Translations under genes and position numbers: made by a program
Source of the DNA: Paenibacillus sp. FSL H8-0048
GTDB lineage: Bacteria > Bacillota > Bacilli > Paenibacillales > Paenibacillaceae
Assembly: GCF_038002825.1 (NCBI RefSeq)
Contig: NZ_JBBODF010000001.1
Coordinates: 1,364,001 to 1,428,000 of the forward strand
Direction of reading: 5' to 3'
Length of the DNA stretch: 64,000 bases
Shown here: one piece after another, positions 34,699 to 43,011 of the stretch
How the letters are laid out: every line of letters starts with the position of its first letter
Position numbering within the stretch: position 1 is the first letter of the stretch
The notes under the pieces: generated by a model
What the model saw: only the letters and a program-made list of their open reading frames with translations
Database searches by the model: none
What the model was told of the DNA's origin: nothing

Positions 34699-35598
34699 TT
34701 ACTGTCCGCCGGCATGCTCGCGCAGGAAGCTCAGGAAGGTTACCGCCGAGATCGGCAGCAGGGTCGATTTCAGATGAATGGCGTAGAATTGCCGTTTGAA
34801 GGAGGCATCCGTCAGATTAACAATTTTGAGCAGGCCGAGTGCCACTTCATGCTTGACCGAGGAGGTCGAGATGATGGTAATCCCCAATCCCGCCTCTACC
34901 GCCGACTTCACCGCTCCCGTACTGCCCAGCTCCATCACAATCTGCATCGCCGCAGGATCAAGTCCGTTCGCCTCAAGCTGCTCCTCCATCACCCGCCGTG
35001 TACCGGAACCGCGTTCACGCAGCACGAACGGGTAGGCGAGCGCCTGCGCCAGCGTCACTTCCGCCTGGCCGGCCAGCGGATGCTCCCCGGGAACGATGAG
35101 CTTCAGCTCATCGCCCATTACCGGCTCAATCACCATATCCGGGTGGGAGACCGGCGCTTCAATCAGCCCGAAATTGAGCTGATGCTTGTGAATCTCATCC
35201 ATAATCTGTGAAGTGTTCATCACCTTCATCATAATCGAGATATTCGGATATTCCTTGCCGAAAGGCCCCAGCAGGCGGGGGAGCACATATTCGCCGATGG
35301 TCAGGCTGGCTCCGAGCATCAGACGGCCCTCCAGCATGTGGGTGAAGGCTGACATCGCCTGATCCGTCTCGCGCATCAGCTGCATGCTGCGCACCGCGAA
35401 CGGCATCAGCGTCAGGCCGGCCTCAGTGAGTATGATTTTTTTGGTGGAGCGGTCGAACAGCTTGGTTCCGAAATAATCCTCCAGCGCCTGAATCTGCATG
35501 GTCACCGCAGGCTGGGTCATATGCAGAGTCTGTGCCGCCGCCGAGAAGCTGCCCCGTTCGGACACGGTATAGAAAATATGAAGCTGATGAAAATTCAT
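34699..35598 (-). CDS. LysR family transcriptional regulator (CysL/YeiE-like)
   Basis: 299 aa. The winged HTH at residues 1-60 (FHQLHIFYTVSERGSFSAAA...LHMTQPAVTMQIQALE) is followed by a LysR substrate-binding domain (about 90-295). The sequence GEYVLPRLLGPFGKEYPN in the effector domain is typical of the CysL/YeiE group, but the ligand and targets are unknown. No divergent target gene lies beside it: the next gene upstream is on the same strand. Confidence 0.9.
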   Translation of the reverse strand: MNFHQLHIFYTVSERGSFSAAAQTLHMTQPAVTMQIQALEDYFGTKLFDRSTKKIILTEAGLTLMPFAVRSMQLMRETDQAMSAFTHMLEGRLMLGASLTIGEYVLPRLLGPFGKEYPNISIMMKVMNTSQIMDEIHKHQLNFGLIEAPVSHPDMVIEPVMGDELKLIVPGEHPLAGQAEVTLAQALAYPFVLRERGSGTRRVMEEQLEANGLDPAAMQIVMELGSTGAVKSAVEAGLGITIISTSSVKHEVALGLLKIVNLTDASFKRQFYAIHLKSTLLPISAVTFLSFLREHAGGQ

Positions 35599-35691
35599 AC
35601 GTTACTGACTCCTTCGCTAATTACAGTTGTAGAGTGTAGAGCAAAAAAGGCACACAGCCCTAAGCCGCATGCCTCCCTCGTTTCAAGTATC

Positions 35692-36135
35692 CTACTTGCG
35701 CCTGCGGCGTTTCTTGGACAGCTTCATGCGCCGGGAATGACGCAGCCAGGAATAGTATCTCTTGAGATCCCGAAGCTGCGGAGTCACCGATATTTTGCCC
35801 AGAAAAGACACGATCACCATGACATACAGCGGCTCTCCGGAGAGGGCGGTGACGCCCTCAAGCTGCCTGAAATTAACCACGATCACCGTATCATTATCGA
35901 TCAGATAGGCATTATAATCACTGTTCGAGTAAGGTCTCAGCCGATTCTGCTTCAAAGCCTGCCAGATCCAGGCGGTCACCTCCACATTCCCGCTGTCCTC
36001 AGCAGCTACCCGGTCCGCATAACGGCTCCCCGCATGCCGGGTCAGCACGATGTCGGCAATCCCGTAGTTATTCAGCATGATATGGAAGGGTTCGTGCTCG
36101 CCCCACCAATCCAGCCCCTTGCCCTGCATAGTCAT
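35692..36135 (-). CDS. Conserved-looking protein of unknown function with a basic C-terminal tail
   Basis: I do not recognise this 147-aa protein. It has no signal peptide or membrane segment. It contains repeated aromatic and acidic stretches (GKGLDWWGEHEPFH, YNAYLIDNDTVIVVNF) and a hydrophobic strand YVMVIVSFLGKISV, and ends in a strongly basic tail (RRMKLSKKRRRRK) that could bind nucleic acid. The start could be ATG at 36133-36135 or the ATG two codons later; GGAG lies just upstream. Codon use and base composition look like the neighbours. Confidence 0.7.
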   Translation of the reverse strand: MTMQGKGLDWWGEHEPFHIMLNNYGIADIVLTRHAGSRYADRVAAEDSGNVEVTAWIWQALKQNRLRPYSNSDYNAYLIDNDTVIVVNFRQLEGVTALSGEPLYVMVIVSFLGKISVTPQLRDLKRYYSWLRHSRRMKLSKKRRRRK

Positions 36136-36247
36136 CACACTCCACGTAAAAAGGGTCTTGGCATGCTCTTATTGTTGTCAATCTTACCGCACTTAGGGCC
36201 GTTGTTCAAGCATCCTGCCCTCCCCGGGAGTGTTGCAGTGCGAAACG

Positions 36248-37216
36248 TCAGCTGCCCGTCCTATGTATACTGATATCGGTGTCATCGACGTAGCTGCTGC
36301 CTCTGATCATTTTGCAGCTTTTTTTGAAGCGGGCCGCCTCTACCGACAGCTCTTCAATGGAAGCAAACCGGCGGCTGCGGTTCGTAACGACGGCAATCGA
36401 GATCGAGACCAGCGGAATCTCCTCCAGTTGTCCCGAACGGCTCTCGGTCAGCACGTATTTCTGGGCCAGATGCCCGGCATGATAGAAATCCTTAACTGCC
36501 GTATCGAACGCCGCGATAATGCTTCTGCAGCATTCCTCATAGTGATAATTGCTGATAAAAATAATAAAATCATCCCCGCCGATATGCCCCAGGAATCCGT
36601 TCATCCGCAGCGCCTCGTGCTTCAGCAGCTCCGCAGTAGCTTGAATCATCCGGTCGCCTTCCTTGAAACCGTAGGTGTCGTTGTACGCCTTAAAATGGTC
36701 AAGATCGATGTAGAGTACACTGAATTCATCCTGCAGCAGCGTCTTCACCATCCACTCGGTAATGCTGATATTCCCCGGCAGACCCGTTAACGGATTCAGG
36801 AAGCTGGCGGCCACTGCCTGAATCTCCGCGAAGTTAAGCAGCAGCTCCCGTACGCTGACCGCACCGAACAGAGCCTTCTCGTGAGTTACGATCACATAAT
36901 CGTACAGATTCTCTTCCCGCCTGGACATCGCCTGCCGGCTTACCTCGATAATGGGCGTGTTATAGTCCACCACCAACGGATTTGTGTCCATCACCAGCTC
37001 TACAGGTCTGCCCATATAGAGCGTATAGCCGTATAGCGTACCTATTTTCTGATAAAAGCTGATCCTCATAATCAATCCGGCAGTCCGCCCGTTTTGTGTG
37101 ACGGCTACGCCTTGGAGCTGGGGATTGCTTTTAAAAATCTGGTCGACAAACCCGCATTTGTGATGAATCGAAATGTCCGGGATTTGTTCAGCGATTTCAC
37201 CGATCTGAAGAAACAT
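36248..37216 (-). CDS. CBS-GGDEF protein, probable diguanylate cyclase or its regulator
   Basis: 322 aa. The N-terminal part (about 1-150) is a CBS-pair-like sensor (VGEIAEQ-like start MFLQIGEIAEQIPDI, MGRPVELVMDTNPLVVDYNT), followed by a GGDEF domain (about 160-315) with DPLTGLPGN-like NPLTGLPGN, LYIDLDHFKAYNDTYGF and the active-site loop HIGGDDF. The loop is GGDDF, a variant of GGDEF, and no RxxD inhibitory site precedes it, so catalytic activity is uncertain. The ATG at 37214-37216 has GGGAGGG upstream and overlaps the end of the EAL gene by 20 bp. Confidence 0.88.
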   Translation of the reverse strand: MFLQIGEIAEQIPDISIHHKCGFVDQIFKSNPQLQGVAVTQNGRTAGLIMRISFYQKIGTLYGYTLYMGRPVELVMDTNPLVVDYNTPIIEVSRQAMSRREENLYDYVIVTHEKALFGAVSVRELLLNFAEIQAVAASFLNPLTGLPGNISITEWMVKTLLQDEFSVLYIDLDHFKAYNDTYGFKEGDRMIQATAELLKHEALRMNGFLGHIGGDDFIIFISNYHYEECCRSIIAAFDTAVKDFYHAGHLAQKYVLTESRSGQLEEIPLVSISIAVVTNRSRRFASIEELSVEAARFKKSCKMIRGSSYVDDTDISIHRTGS

Positions 37217-38105
37217 GCTTACACCCTCCCTTGACTGGATACGGAAGCACCGGAGACGGAAGCGCTCCACGCTCAGGCCGGTGAGCCGGCCTCCCGAGCG
37301 CAAAGCCCTGACCATATTCCACTCCCGCCATCTGTAAAAAATGCAGCTCCGGCGCAGTCTCAATCCCCTCGGCTATCACCCGGGTGGAAGAACGGTCGGC
37401 ATATTCCCTGACCAGTCCCAGGAGCTCCTGCTGCTCCCGGCTGGTATGAATACCCCGGATGAGGGATTTGTCCAGCTTGATGAATTCCGGCTTCAGATAG
37501 ACCAGCGTCTTGAGACTGTTGTAGCCGGAGCCGGCATCATCCACAGCAATGCGGAAGCCCTGCTCGCGGTAATGGGACAGAACCTTTTCAAACCGGACAT
37601 AGTCCTGCACCGCCTGGCGCTCTGTCAGCTCGAAGACGATCCGCTCCGGCGAAAGCCCCAGCTCCTTCAGATAGCCCAGCGTCTCTCCGCTCTTGTGGCG
37701 GGGGTCATACAGCACACCGGGCTGCACATTCAAGAACAGAAGTTCCCTGTTCCCGGCCTCTGCCTCCGGCAGCCGCTCCATATACCGGGACAGCGACATT
37801 CTCCGGCAGTACTGCTCGAAGCGGAACATCTGATCACTCCGTCCGGCAAAATCATAAAAGTGCTCCGTGCTCGGAAACTGCGGCGAAGCGGGCGGGCGGT
37901 TCAGCGCCTCATGTCCCAGTGTCTCCCCGGTCCGCAAATGCAGAATGGGCTGAAAATACGTATCCAGCAATTCATGCTCCATAATCTCCAGCAGCACAGC
38001 TAATCTGCCCAGCTCCTGAACCTCATCCCTGAATCTCCCGCTCATGTACCTCAGATATTGCGGCAAAGCCGCAAGCTTGCGGGACAGGGCTCCTGTCTTA
38101 TTCAT
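37197..38105 (-). CDS. EAL domain c-di-GMP phosphodiesterase
   Basis: 302 aa. A short N-terminal segment is followed by an EAL domain (about 40-285) with the catalytic signature GHEALNRP (EAL), the ELTE motif, DDAGSGYNSLKTL (metal ligands DD) and VIAEGIE (general-base region). All recognised catalytic motifs are present, so it is probably active in c-di-GMP hydrolysis. It lies immediately upstream of the CBS-GGDEF gene. In many bacteria EAL, CBS and GGDEF domains occur in this order in one polypeptide; here they are two genes. Confidence 0.92.
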   Translation of the reverse strand: MNKTGALSRKLAALPQYLRYMSGRFRDEVQELGRLAVLLEIMEHELLDTYFQPILHLRTGETLGHEALNRPPASPQFPSTEHFYDFAGRSDQMFRFEQYCRRMSLSRYMERLPEAEAGNRELLFLNVQPGVLYDPRHKSGETLGYLKELGLSPERIVFELTERQAVQDYVRFEKVLSHYREQGFRIAVDDAGSGYNSLKTLVYLKPEFIKLDKSLIRGIHTSREQQELLGLVREYADRSSTRVIAEGIETAPELHFLQMAGVEYGQGFALGRPAHRPERGALPSPVLPYPVKGGCKHVSSDR

Positions 38106-38230
38106 CTAATCCCCCGTCTGCTTGTCTTCGTGAATTCAATAACACTCTCCTCAGCATAGATTGGAATTATTAAGCAGGGATAAACTTCGGGACGGGGCAT
38201 GGCTTTCTAAACATTTTTCACATTAACGAC

Positions 38231-39481
38231 TTATTTCGACAGTATTTCTGCCCGGTTAATCGTATAGAGCACAGGGATTGCCGCTCCAATTAGGATCACC
38301 CCCATGAAGGCCGGTGCAGCCGGTCCAAGGGACACGTAGAGCTGTCCTCCGACCAGAGGCCCGATCATTCTCGCCAGTGCCTGAATCGATTGGCTGCCTC
38401 CTTGAACCCATCCCTGTTCGCCCGCAGCGGCAGATTTGGACAGCATTCCGTTGAACGAAGGCCCGAAGACCGAATCGCCGAAGCCGAAGATAAACATCCC
38501 TGCGATAAAAAGAGGATAAAAGGCGAGCACAGCCGACAACGCAAACAGGATGTAGCCAACAATTTCCGAGACCATTCCGAGGAGCGCTATTTGCCTGTCA
38601 CTGTATCTTTTCAGGAGCTTCGGCATAATGAACCCTTGGGACAGGATATCCTGCAAGCCCATGATGGAGAACATCACTCCAATGATAACCGGCTTCCAGC
38701 TGAAATTATCCAACGTGAACTGTGAAAAAATAGCCTGGAATGATCCATTCGGTATCCACAGCAGGAGCGCAGAGACCAACAGCCTGTTAAGGTTCTTCAT
38801 GGACAGCAGGCTGGCAAGCTGAGAAAAGGGATTCAGCCTGACTAAGGGGATGACCTTTAGTCTCTTGCTTTTCTCCAGACTCTCCGGCATGAAGAGGAAG
38901 CCATAACCCACATTGAGTAGTGTCACGGCTGCGCCAGCATACATGGGCACCGAGTATCCGAACTTGGCCAGCAGCCCGCCCACAGACGGACCGATAATAG
39001 TACCCGCCCCTACCACCGCGCTCACCCATCCGAAGTACTTAGTCCGTTGCTCCGGCGGAAGAATGTCTGCAAAATAAGCGAAGATCGTACCGATGCTCCC
39101 GCCTGTGATCCCTTCAATGATCCGCCCGGCGAACAGCACCCACAAAGCCCCTCCAAGGCCAAATATGAAGTAACCGGCAGCAGAACCCAGCAGGCATAGG
39201 AGAAGCAGTGGACGCCGCCCGTATTTATCACTCAGCGCACCCAGCACAGGCGCGGCACAGAACAGGCAGGCCGCATACGCTGAAGTCAGCAGGGTAACCA
39301 TCACCGCTTGTTTTCCGGGATCGCTAATGTAAGGCTGGACGAGAAACGGAACCACAGGAGCGATAATACTGAAGCCTATTCCGCATAAAAATACTGAGAT
39401 TAGACCGAATATAAGCGCGTGCTTGTCTACCTTTGGTTCTGAAGATTGATCTTGATGATGAGCAGGTTTGGATGTAGACAT
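38231..39481 (-). CDS. Major facilitator superfamily transporter (TetA-like drug exporter)
   Basis: 416 aa with about 12 hydrophobic segments. It has the MFS motif A region between helices 2 and 3, GALSDKYGRRPLL, and motif C-like GAGTIIGPSVGG in helix 5, typical of antiporters of the DHA1/TetA group. The substrate is unknown. The ATG at 39479-39481 follows AAGGAGG; a 31-residue longer ORF upstream is rejected. It lies downstream of marR, with a terminator and two palindromes between, which suggests control by that MarR protein. Confidence 0.9.
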   Translation of the reverse strand: MSTSKPAHHQDQSSEPKVDKHALIFGLISVFLCGIGFSIIAPVVPFLVQPYISDPGKQAVMVTLLTSAYAACLFCAAPVLGALSDKYGRRPLLLLCLLGSAAGYFIFGLGGALWVLFAGRIIEGITGGSIGTIFAYFADILPPEQRTKYFGWVSAVVGAGTIIGPSVGGLLAKFGYSVPMYAGAAVTLLNVGYGFLFMPESLEKSKRLKVIPLVRLNPFSQLASLLSMKNLNRLLVSALLLWIPNGSFQAIFSQFTLDNFSWKPVIIGVMFSIMGLQDILSQGFIMPKLLKRYSDRQIALLGMVSEIVGYILFALSAVLAFYPLFIAGMFIFGFGDSVFGPSFNGMLSKSAAAGEQGWVQGGSQSIQALARMIGPLVGGQLYVSLGPAAPAFMGVILIGAAIPVLYTINRAEILSK

Positions 39482-39508
39482 GTATCTTGCCTCCTTAGAG
39501 TTTATGCT

Positions 39509-39526
39509 TTGTTTCCTAAGAAACAA
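39509..39526. promoter_or_regulatory. Candidate MarR operator, site 1
   Basis: TTGTTTCC TA AGAAACAA, an 18-bp near-perfect palindrome 27 bp before the MFS start codon. Confidence 0.6.
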
Positions 39527-39544
39527 TATCATCCTAACACATTT

Positions 39545-39562
39545 TTGATTCCACGGAAACAA
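39545..39562. promoter_or_regulatory. Candidate MarR operator, site 2
   Basis: TTGATTCC AC GGAAACAA, the same 8-2-8 palindrome as site 1 with one mismatch to the shared half-site TTGTTTCC; centre-to-centre distance is 36 bp. Confidence 0.6.
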
Positions 39563-39574
39563 AAATATAGACAT

Positions 39575-39595
39575 AAAAAAACACCCTGTCGGGTG
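39575..39595 (-). terminator. Terminator downstream of marR
   Basis: CACCC, 4-nt loop, GGGTG, followed on the minus strand by T7. It lies between marR and the MFS gene, so the MFS gene probably has its own promoter around the two operators. Confidence 0.7.
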
Positions 39596-39641
39596 AAGGT
39601 AGCTCTGCCTGAACTATTATGCCTAAAGTATATAGGGAAAA

Positions 39642-40121
39642 TCAATCTTCTTTCGTGCCGTTCTCCAGTTCCTGCTTCTTAATCTCTTCATCCAAATGCC
39701 TATTGTACTTCTCCATGAAGCTTAGCATCCCGGCATACTGGCTGTCGGTCACCTGCTCAAACACAGGTCTGTCCCGCTCCCGGAACTCACGGTGCAGTTC
39801 GTCATGGATCTGATATACAGCCCCCCCTTTAACAGTAAGCCTGAAATAGATTTCCTTCTGATTGTCCGGCTTCTGGTAGCTCTCGATAAGCCCCTTGTGC
39901 AGGAGCTTCCGTGTTATCTTGCTGATTGCCCCCCTGGTCATGTACAAGGCCTCTGCAAGCCTGGTCACGTTGGCGTCTGCATGTGTTCCGATGTATTCAA
40001 TACAGTGCACCTCGGAGGGTTTATTGCCCTTAAGACTGATCTCCATCTTCGACTTGTTCAGCCAGTTCATCTTATTAAATAGTTCCCGGAAAGCGGTTAA
40101 GACCTGTTCCTCTTTGTTCAT
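39642..40121 (-). CDS. MarR family transcriptional regulator
   Basis: 159 aa. The winged HTH (about 35-110) includes SEVHCIEYIGTHADANVTRLAEALYM..AISKITRKLL and a wing KPDNQKEIYFRLTVKG. The ATG has GGGAGGGG upstream. Immediately before that site is the T-run of a terminator-like hairpin after ylbG, so expression of marR must involve a promoter within ylbG or read-through. Likely target: the downstream MFS gene. Confidence 0.92.
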   Translation of the reverse strand: MNKEEQVLTAFRELFNKMNWLNKSKMEISLKGNKPSEVHCIEYIGTHADANVTRLAEALYMTRGAISKITRKLLHKGLIESYQKPDNQKEIYFRLTVKGGAVYQIHDELHREFRERDRPVFEQVTDSQYAGMLSFMEKYNRHLDEEIKKQELENGTKED

Positions 40122-40138
40122 TGCGGGTCCCCCTCCCT

Positions 40139-40166
40139 AAAAAAACAGACGCCAGCGGCGCCTGTC
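40139..40166 (-). terminator. Terminator-like hairpin downstream of ylbG, abutting the marR ribosome binding site
   Basis: ACAGACGCC (40145-40153) pairs with GGCGCCTGT (40157-40165), followed on the minus strand by T7. Only about 18 nt separate the T-run from the marR start codon. Confidence 0.7.
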
Positions 40167-40187
40167 TAACTACCCTTTATCCCTGAA

Positions 40188-40451
40188 CTACAGACCGTAA
40201 TACTTGGACTTGTCCGGTCCGTTGCTGGTATATTCCGTCTTCAGTTCATTGCGGTACGAACGCTCAATCTTACGCACATAAGAAAGTCTGCGGACATTCT
40301 TCATGACTTCCTCGGCGCGCTCCGCATTGACGTACATTACCGCGTAATGCATTTTACGGGAAACGTAGTGCAGTGTGCCGTACTTCTCCAGGTTGCGTGC
40401 CGCCTTGACGTCGCTAACCCATACGATATAACCTGTCCGTTCCGCAAACAT
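40188..40451 (-). CDS. ylbG: YlbG family protein (DUF2129)
   Basis: A small protein of 87 aa starting MFAERTGYIVWVSDVKAARNL, with YGTLHYVSRKMHYAVMYV and VRKIERSYRNEL, which match YlbG. Function unknown; it follows ricF (ylbF) as in Bacillus subtilis, and the two are 42 bp apart on the same strand. Confidence 0.92.
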   Translation of the reverse strand: MFAERTGYIVWVSDVKAARNLEKYGTLHYVSRKMHYAVMYVNAERAEEVMKNVRRLSYVRKIERSYRNELKTEYTSNGPDKSKYYGL

Positions 40452-40493
40452 AAGCTTATCCGCCTCTCTTTCTCTGTCTCCTCACGGGTCAGC

Positions 40494-40931
40494 TTATCCG
40501 CAAGAGCATTTGCCGCCGCTGCCGCATCCGCCCTTGGGGGACGGGTCGTTACTAGGAACCTTGATGCTGTCCGAGACCGAGAATGCGATCGCCTCCGACA
40601 TGGAATGAAGAATATCATCCAGCGTCTTCTCCGCATTCTTGAAGCGGACTACCGCTTCGAACTGCTCCAGCTCCCGTTCTACAGCCTCAACCTCATCCTT
40701 GGCCGAGTGATAGTTCGGGTGAAAATGACCAAACCGCTGTGTCTCCTCAAACAGCTCCTTCTTGCTTTGCAGCCGCTTGATCATGGCCTGGATTTCGGGA
40801 TGGTTATCCACCTGCCCCTTCCAGTATAGGTAATCCGACACTTCTGCGGATTGATTAATCATATCGCCTAATTCATAGGCGTATGTCAGCACTTCGGCCA
40901 TATCGACCGTATTTAATTCCGCTACGCTCAT
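40494..40931 (-). CDS. ricF: RicF (YlbF family), RNA-maturation complex subunit
   Basis: The RicA-RicF-RicT (Y-) complex stimulates RNase Y processing and influences competence, biofilm and sporulation in Bacillus; it carries [4Fe-4S] clusters. 145 aa, helical, starting MSVAELNTVDMAEVL. The C-terminus GGCGSGGKCSCG holds three cysteines suited to cluster binding. I start at ATG 40929-40931; a TTG three codons earlier lies next to the AAAGAG site. Confidence 0.92.
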   Translation of the reverse strand: MSVAELNTVDMAEVLTYAYELGDMINQSAEVSDYLYWKGQVDNHPEIQAMIKRLQSKKELFEETQRFGHFHPNYHSAKDEVEAVERELEQFEAVVRFKNAEKTLDDILHSMSEAIAFSVSDSIKVPSNDPSPKGGCGSGGKCSCG

Positions 40932-40977
40932 GAACTTCAACTCTTTTCTGCATTTAATGTTCTACCGCAGCGATAGA

Positions 40978-43011
40978 CTACCTTATCATAACATATCCGC
41001 CCGCCTCAGCAGAAGAAGAATTTCTGTACCTAAGCGGATGCAACAGCTGAATTTCCTGCCAGTCTTCCGCTGCAAGCTCTGCCTCCTCTGCCGTCCCCGT
41101 CCCCGGAAAAAGCAGAATACCCCGCACCCTCCATGGACGTCCGCTGATCCGCTCCGGAATGAAATCCGCCGCCTTGCCGCCATAGGAGAGCCGGACCTTG
41201 ATTCCCCAGCTTAGGGCATGCTCCATTACCTTTTGCGCTGTGGTGGCATGATACTGCCTCCACTGATTGAACCACATCTGCGGCACGGCCTCTTCACCCG
41301 GCAGCTCCAGCATCGGGGGGGTGCCCCTGTCCGGCGGCAGAAGCTTCGGGGAGGGTCCCGTTCCCAACAGGCCCCGTTCCCCGGCTGCGGCAGGAAGCTC
41401 GTAACGCTGTACTGTCCCGGACAGTTCAAACAGTTGGGTAGGGGCAGTCCCGTTCAGCTTCCCTGCCCTTACAGACGGCGCCAGACCGGCGGCGGCAAGC
41501 TCCTTGCGCAGCTGCCCGGCTGCCTCCGGCCGGACGATGAAGTGGAGCGGGCCAATCCGGGTAACGATGTCCTGCAGCCGGGGATGAGCAGCGATATCCC
41601 CGCCCTCCTGCTCTCCGGCACAGGACAGCAGAAGCACCTCCGCCAGTTCAGTCCGCCCGATCGCTCTGGCCCACTGCCGGAGCGCAAGTATGGCCTGCTC
41701 CGGCAATCCTCCGGCGGCATGGTCGTTCAGCCAGGAGATCACCTCACCCGGAGCGAAGCCCTGGTCCGCTGCCGCTTCCAGCCGCTCCCGCGTTAGCCGG
41801 AAGCTCCAGATATCCTCGTGGTGCAGCAGCTCCGCACACCCGGCCAAGGTCCAGCGGACCGTATACGGGACCTCCGGCGGAACCAGCACCTCGAAATCCG
41901 GCTGGACAATGAAGCCGGGGAAAGCTGAATCCGATTCTTGCGGCAGCGGGCTGCGTGCGGCTTCAGTTGCTGCGGGTCTCTGCGGGCTGAAGGCGGTGTC
42001 TTGAGCTTCGGAGGCGCTGTCTAGGTACCCCTCTTGATTCTGCGGGGTTGCTCCTAGACTATGCCCCGTTAGCTGTGGCTTCACTGCCTTCCAGCGAAAG
42101 CACTCCTCCCCTTCTGCTGAAGATCCTAGCTCACACCATCCGAAGGCGGCCAGAAGGCGAAGCCAGGCAAGTGCAGCCTGCTTAAGCCCTGAGTCTGTCC
42201 CTGCCGTCCCCGGCACAGCCTGCTCTCCGGCAAGACCATTCTGTCTCATCCAGCTTAGTACAGGCGCTACCGCAAACCACTCGTCCGCCTTAAACTCCGC
42301 TGCCGAGAGCAAATGTCTGAAATGCTGCTCTTCAGGCAGCGGAGCACCGTAACGGCTGATGATCAAGGTATAGAGTGTATCCGTCATCTCCTGAGCAGTA
42401 AGCGTCAGCCAGCGTTGCAGCACCGGTCTGTCTAATGCATACCCGCTATTGTCGCGGGTGATCAGCCCCAGTGCGCTCAGCAGATCAATGATTAATGTAA
42501 CCGGCAGCGGATAGCTCTGGTGACCGGCGGAGGACTCCAGCAGGGCCAAAGCCCCCTCCGGTATGGACAACCTTCCGGCTAACCGGCTGAGCTGCTTCTT
42601 ATGTAACACTCCCTTAGATGTCAGCGGCAGGCCTTCACGGGCTATGAACAACAGGCTTTGAAATATCTCCCCTGCCAGTTCTGAACACGCCGCATGCTCA
42701 ACCCGTATTGTCCCCTCCACCTGTACCTGCGGGCAACCCGTCCAGAAGCTCCGCAGGATCAAGGGATACTGCTGCTGCGGTACCTGATACAGCCTCTCTC
42801 CCCACACCTTTTGACGCAGCTCCAGCATCCCCGTATGAAGCAGTTCCTCCAGGGCCAGTATCTGTTCAGCCCTGCACAGGAATTCAGGCCGCAGACGCTC
42901 TATAGAATCTGCTGTACACGGCGAGGCCGCATGCTCTGCCGCTATCCGCAGCAGTACTTCACAGGCGTCCGAAGATAGTCTGCTAATATCATCTGCCGGT
43001 TCCAGTTCCAT
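40978..43011 (-). CDS. Helicase-associated partner of bacterial XPB (XPB/Ssl2 N-terminal-like domain protein)
   Basis: 677 aa without Walker motifs. It is a large Leu/Ala/Glu-rich protein with the helicase-associated C-terminal domain (about 450-560: FIVQPDFEVLVPPEVPYTV, VRPEAAGQLRKELAAAGLAPSV). A poorly conserved, Ser/Pro/Gln-rich linker lies at about 320-360. Its start ATG (43009-43011 side) overlaps the neighbour as TGATG, so the pair is translationally coupled. The same arrangement of an XPB homologue with such a protein is known in mycobacteria. The molecular role is not established. Confidence 0.8.
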   Translation of the reverse strand: MELEPADDISRLSSDACEVLLRIAAEHAASPCTADSIERLRPEFLCRAEQILALEELLHTGMLELRQKVWGERLYQVPQQQYPLILRSFWTGCPQVQVEGTIRVEHAACSELAGEIFQSLLFIAREGLPLTSKGVLHKKQLSRLAGRLSIPEGALALLESSAGHQSYPLPVTLIIDLLSALGLITRDNSGYALDRPVLQRWLTLTAQEMTDTLYTLIISRYGAPLPEEQHFRHLLSAAEFKADEWFAVAPVLSWMRQNGLAGEQAVPGTAGTDSGLKQAALAWLRLLAAFGWCELGSSAEGEECFRWKAVKPQLTGHSLGATPQNQEGYLDSASEAQDTAFSPQRPAATEAARSPLPQESDSAFPGFIVQPDFEVLVPPEVPYTVRWTLAGCAELLHHEDIWSFRLTRERLEAAADQGFAPGEVISWLNDHAAGGLPEQAILALRQWARAIGRTELAEVLLLSCAGEQEGGDIAAHPRLQDIVTRIGPLHFIVRPEAAGQLRKELAAAGLAPSVRAGKLNGTAPTQLFELSGTVQRYELPAAAGERGLLGTGPSPKLLPPDRGTPPMLELPGEEAVPQMWFNQWRQYHATTAQKVMEHALSWGIKVRLSYGGKAADFIPERISGRPWRVRGILLFPGTGTAEEAELAAEDWQEIQLLHPLRYRNSSSAEAGGYVMIR

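Noticed and set aside
37217..37363. Upstream extension of the CBS-GGDEF ORF
   Set aside because: It would run across the EAL gene in another frame; a good ribosome binding site precedes the ATG at 37216.
39482..39574. Upstream extension of the MFS ORF
   Set aside because: It would cover the two palindromes and lacks a ribosome binding site; AAGGAGG precedes the ATG at 39481.
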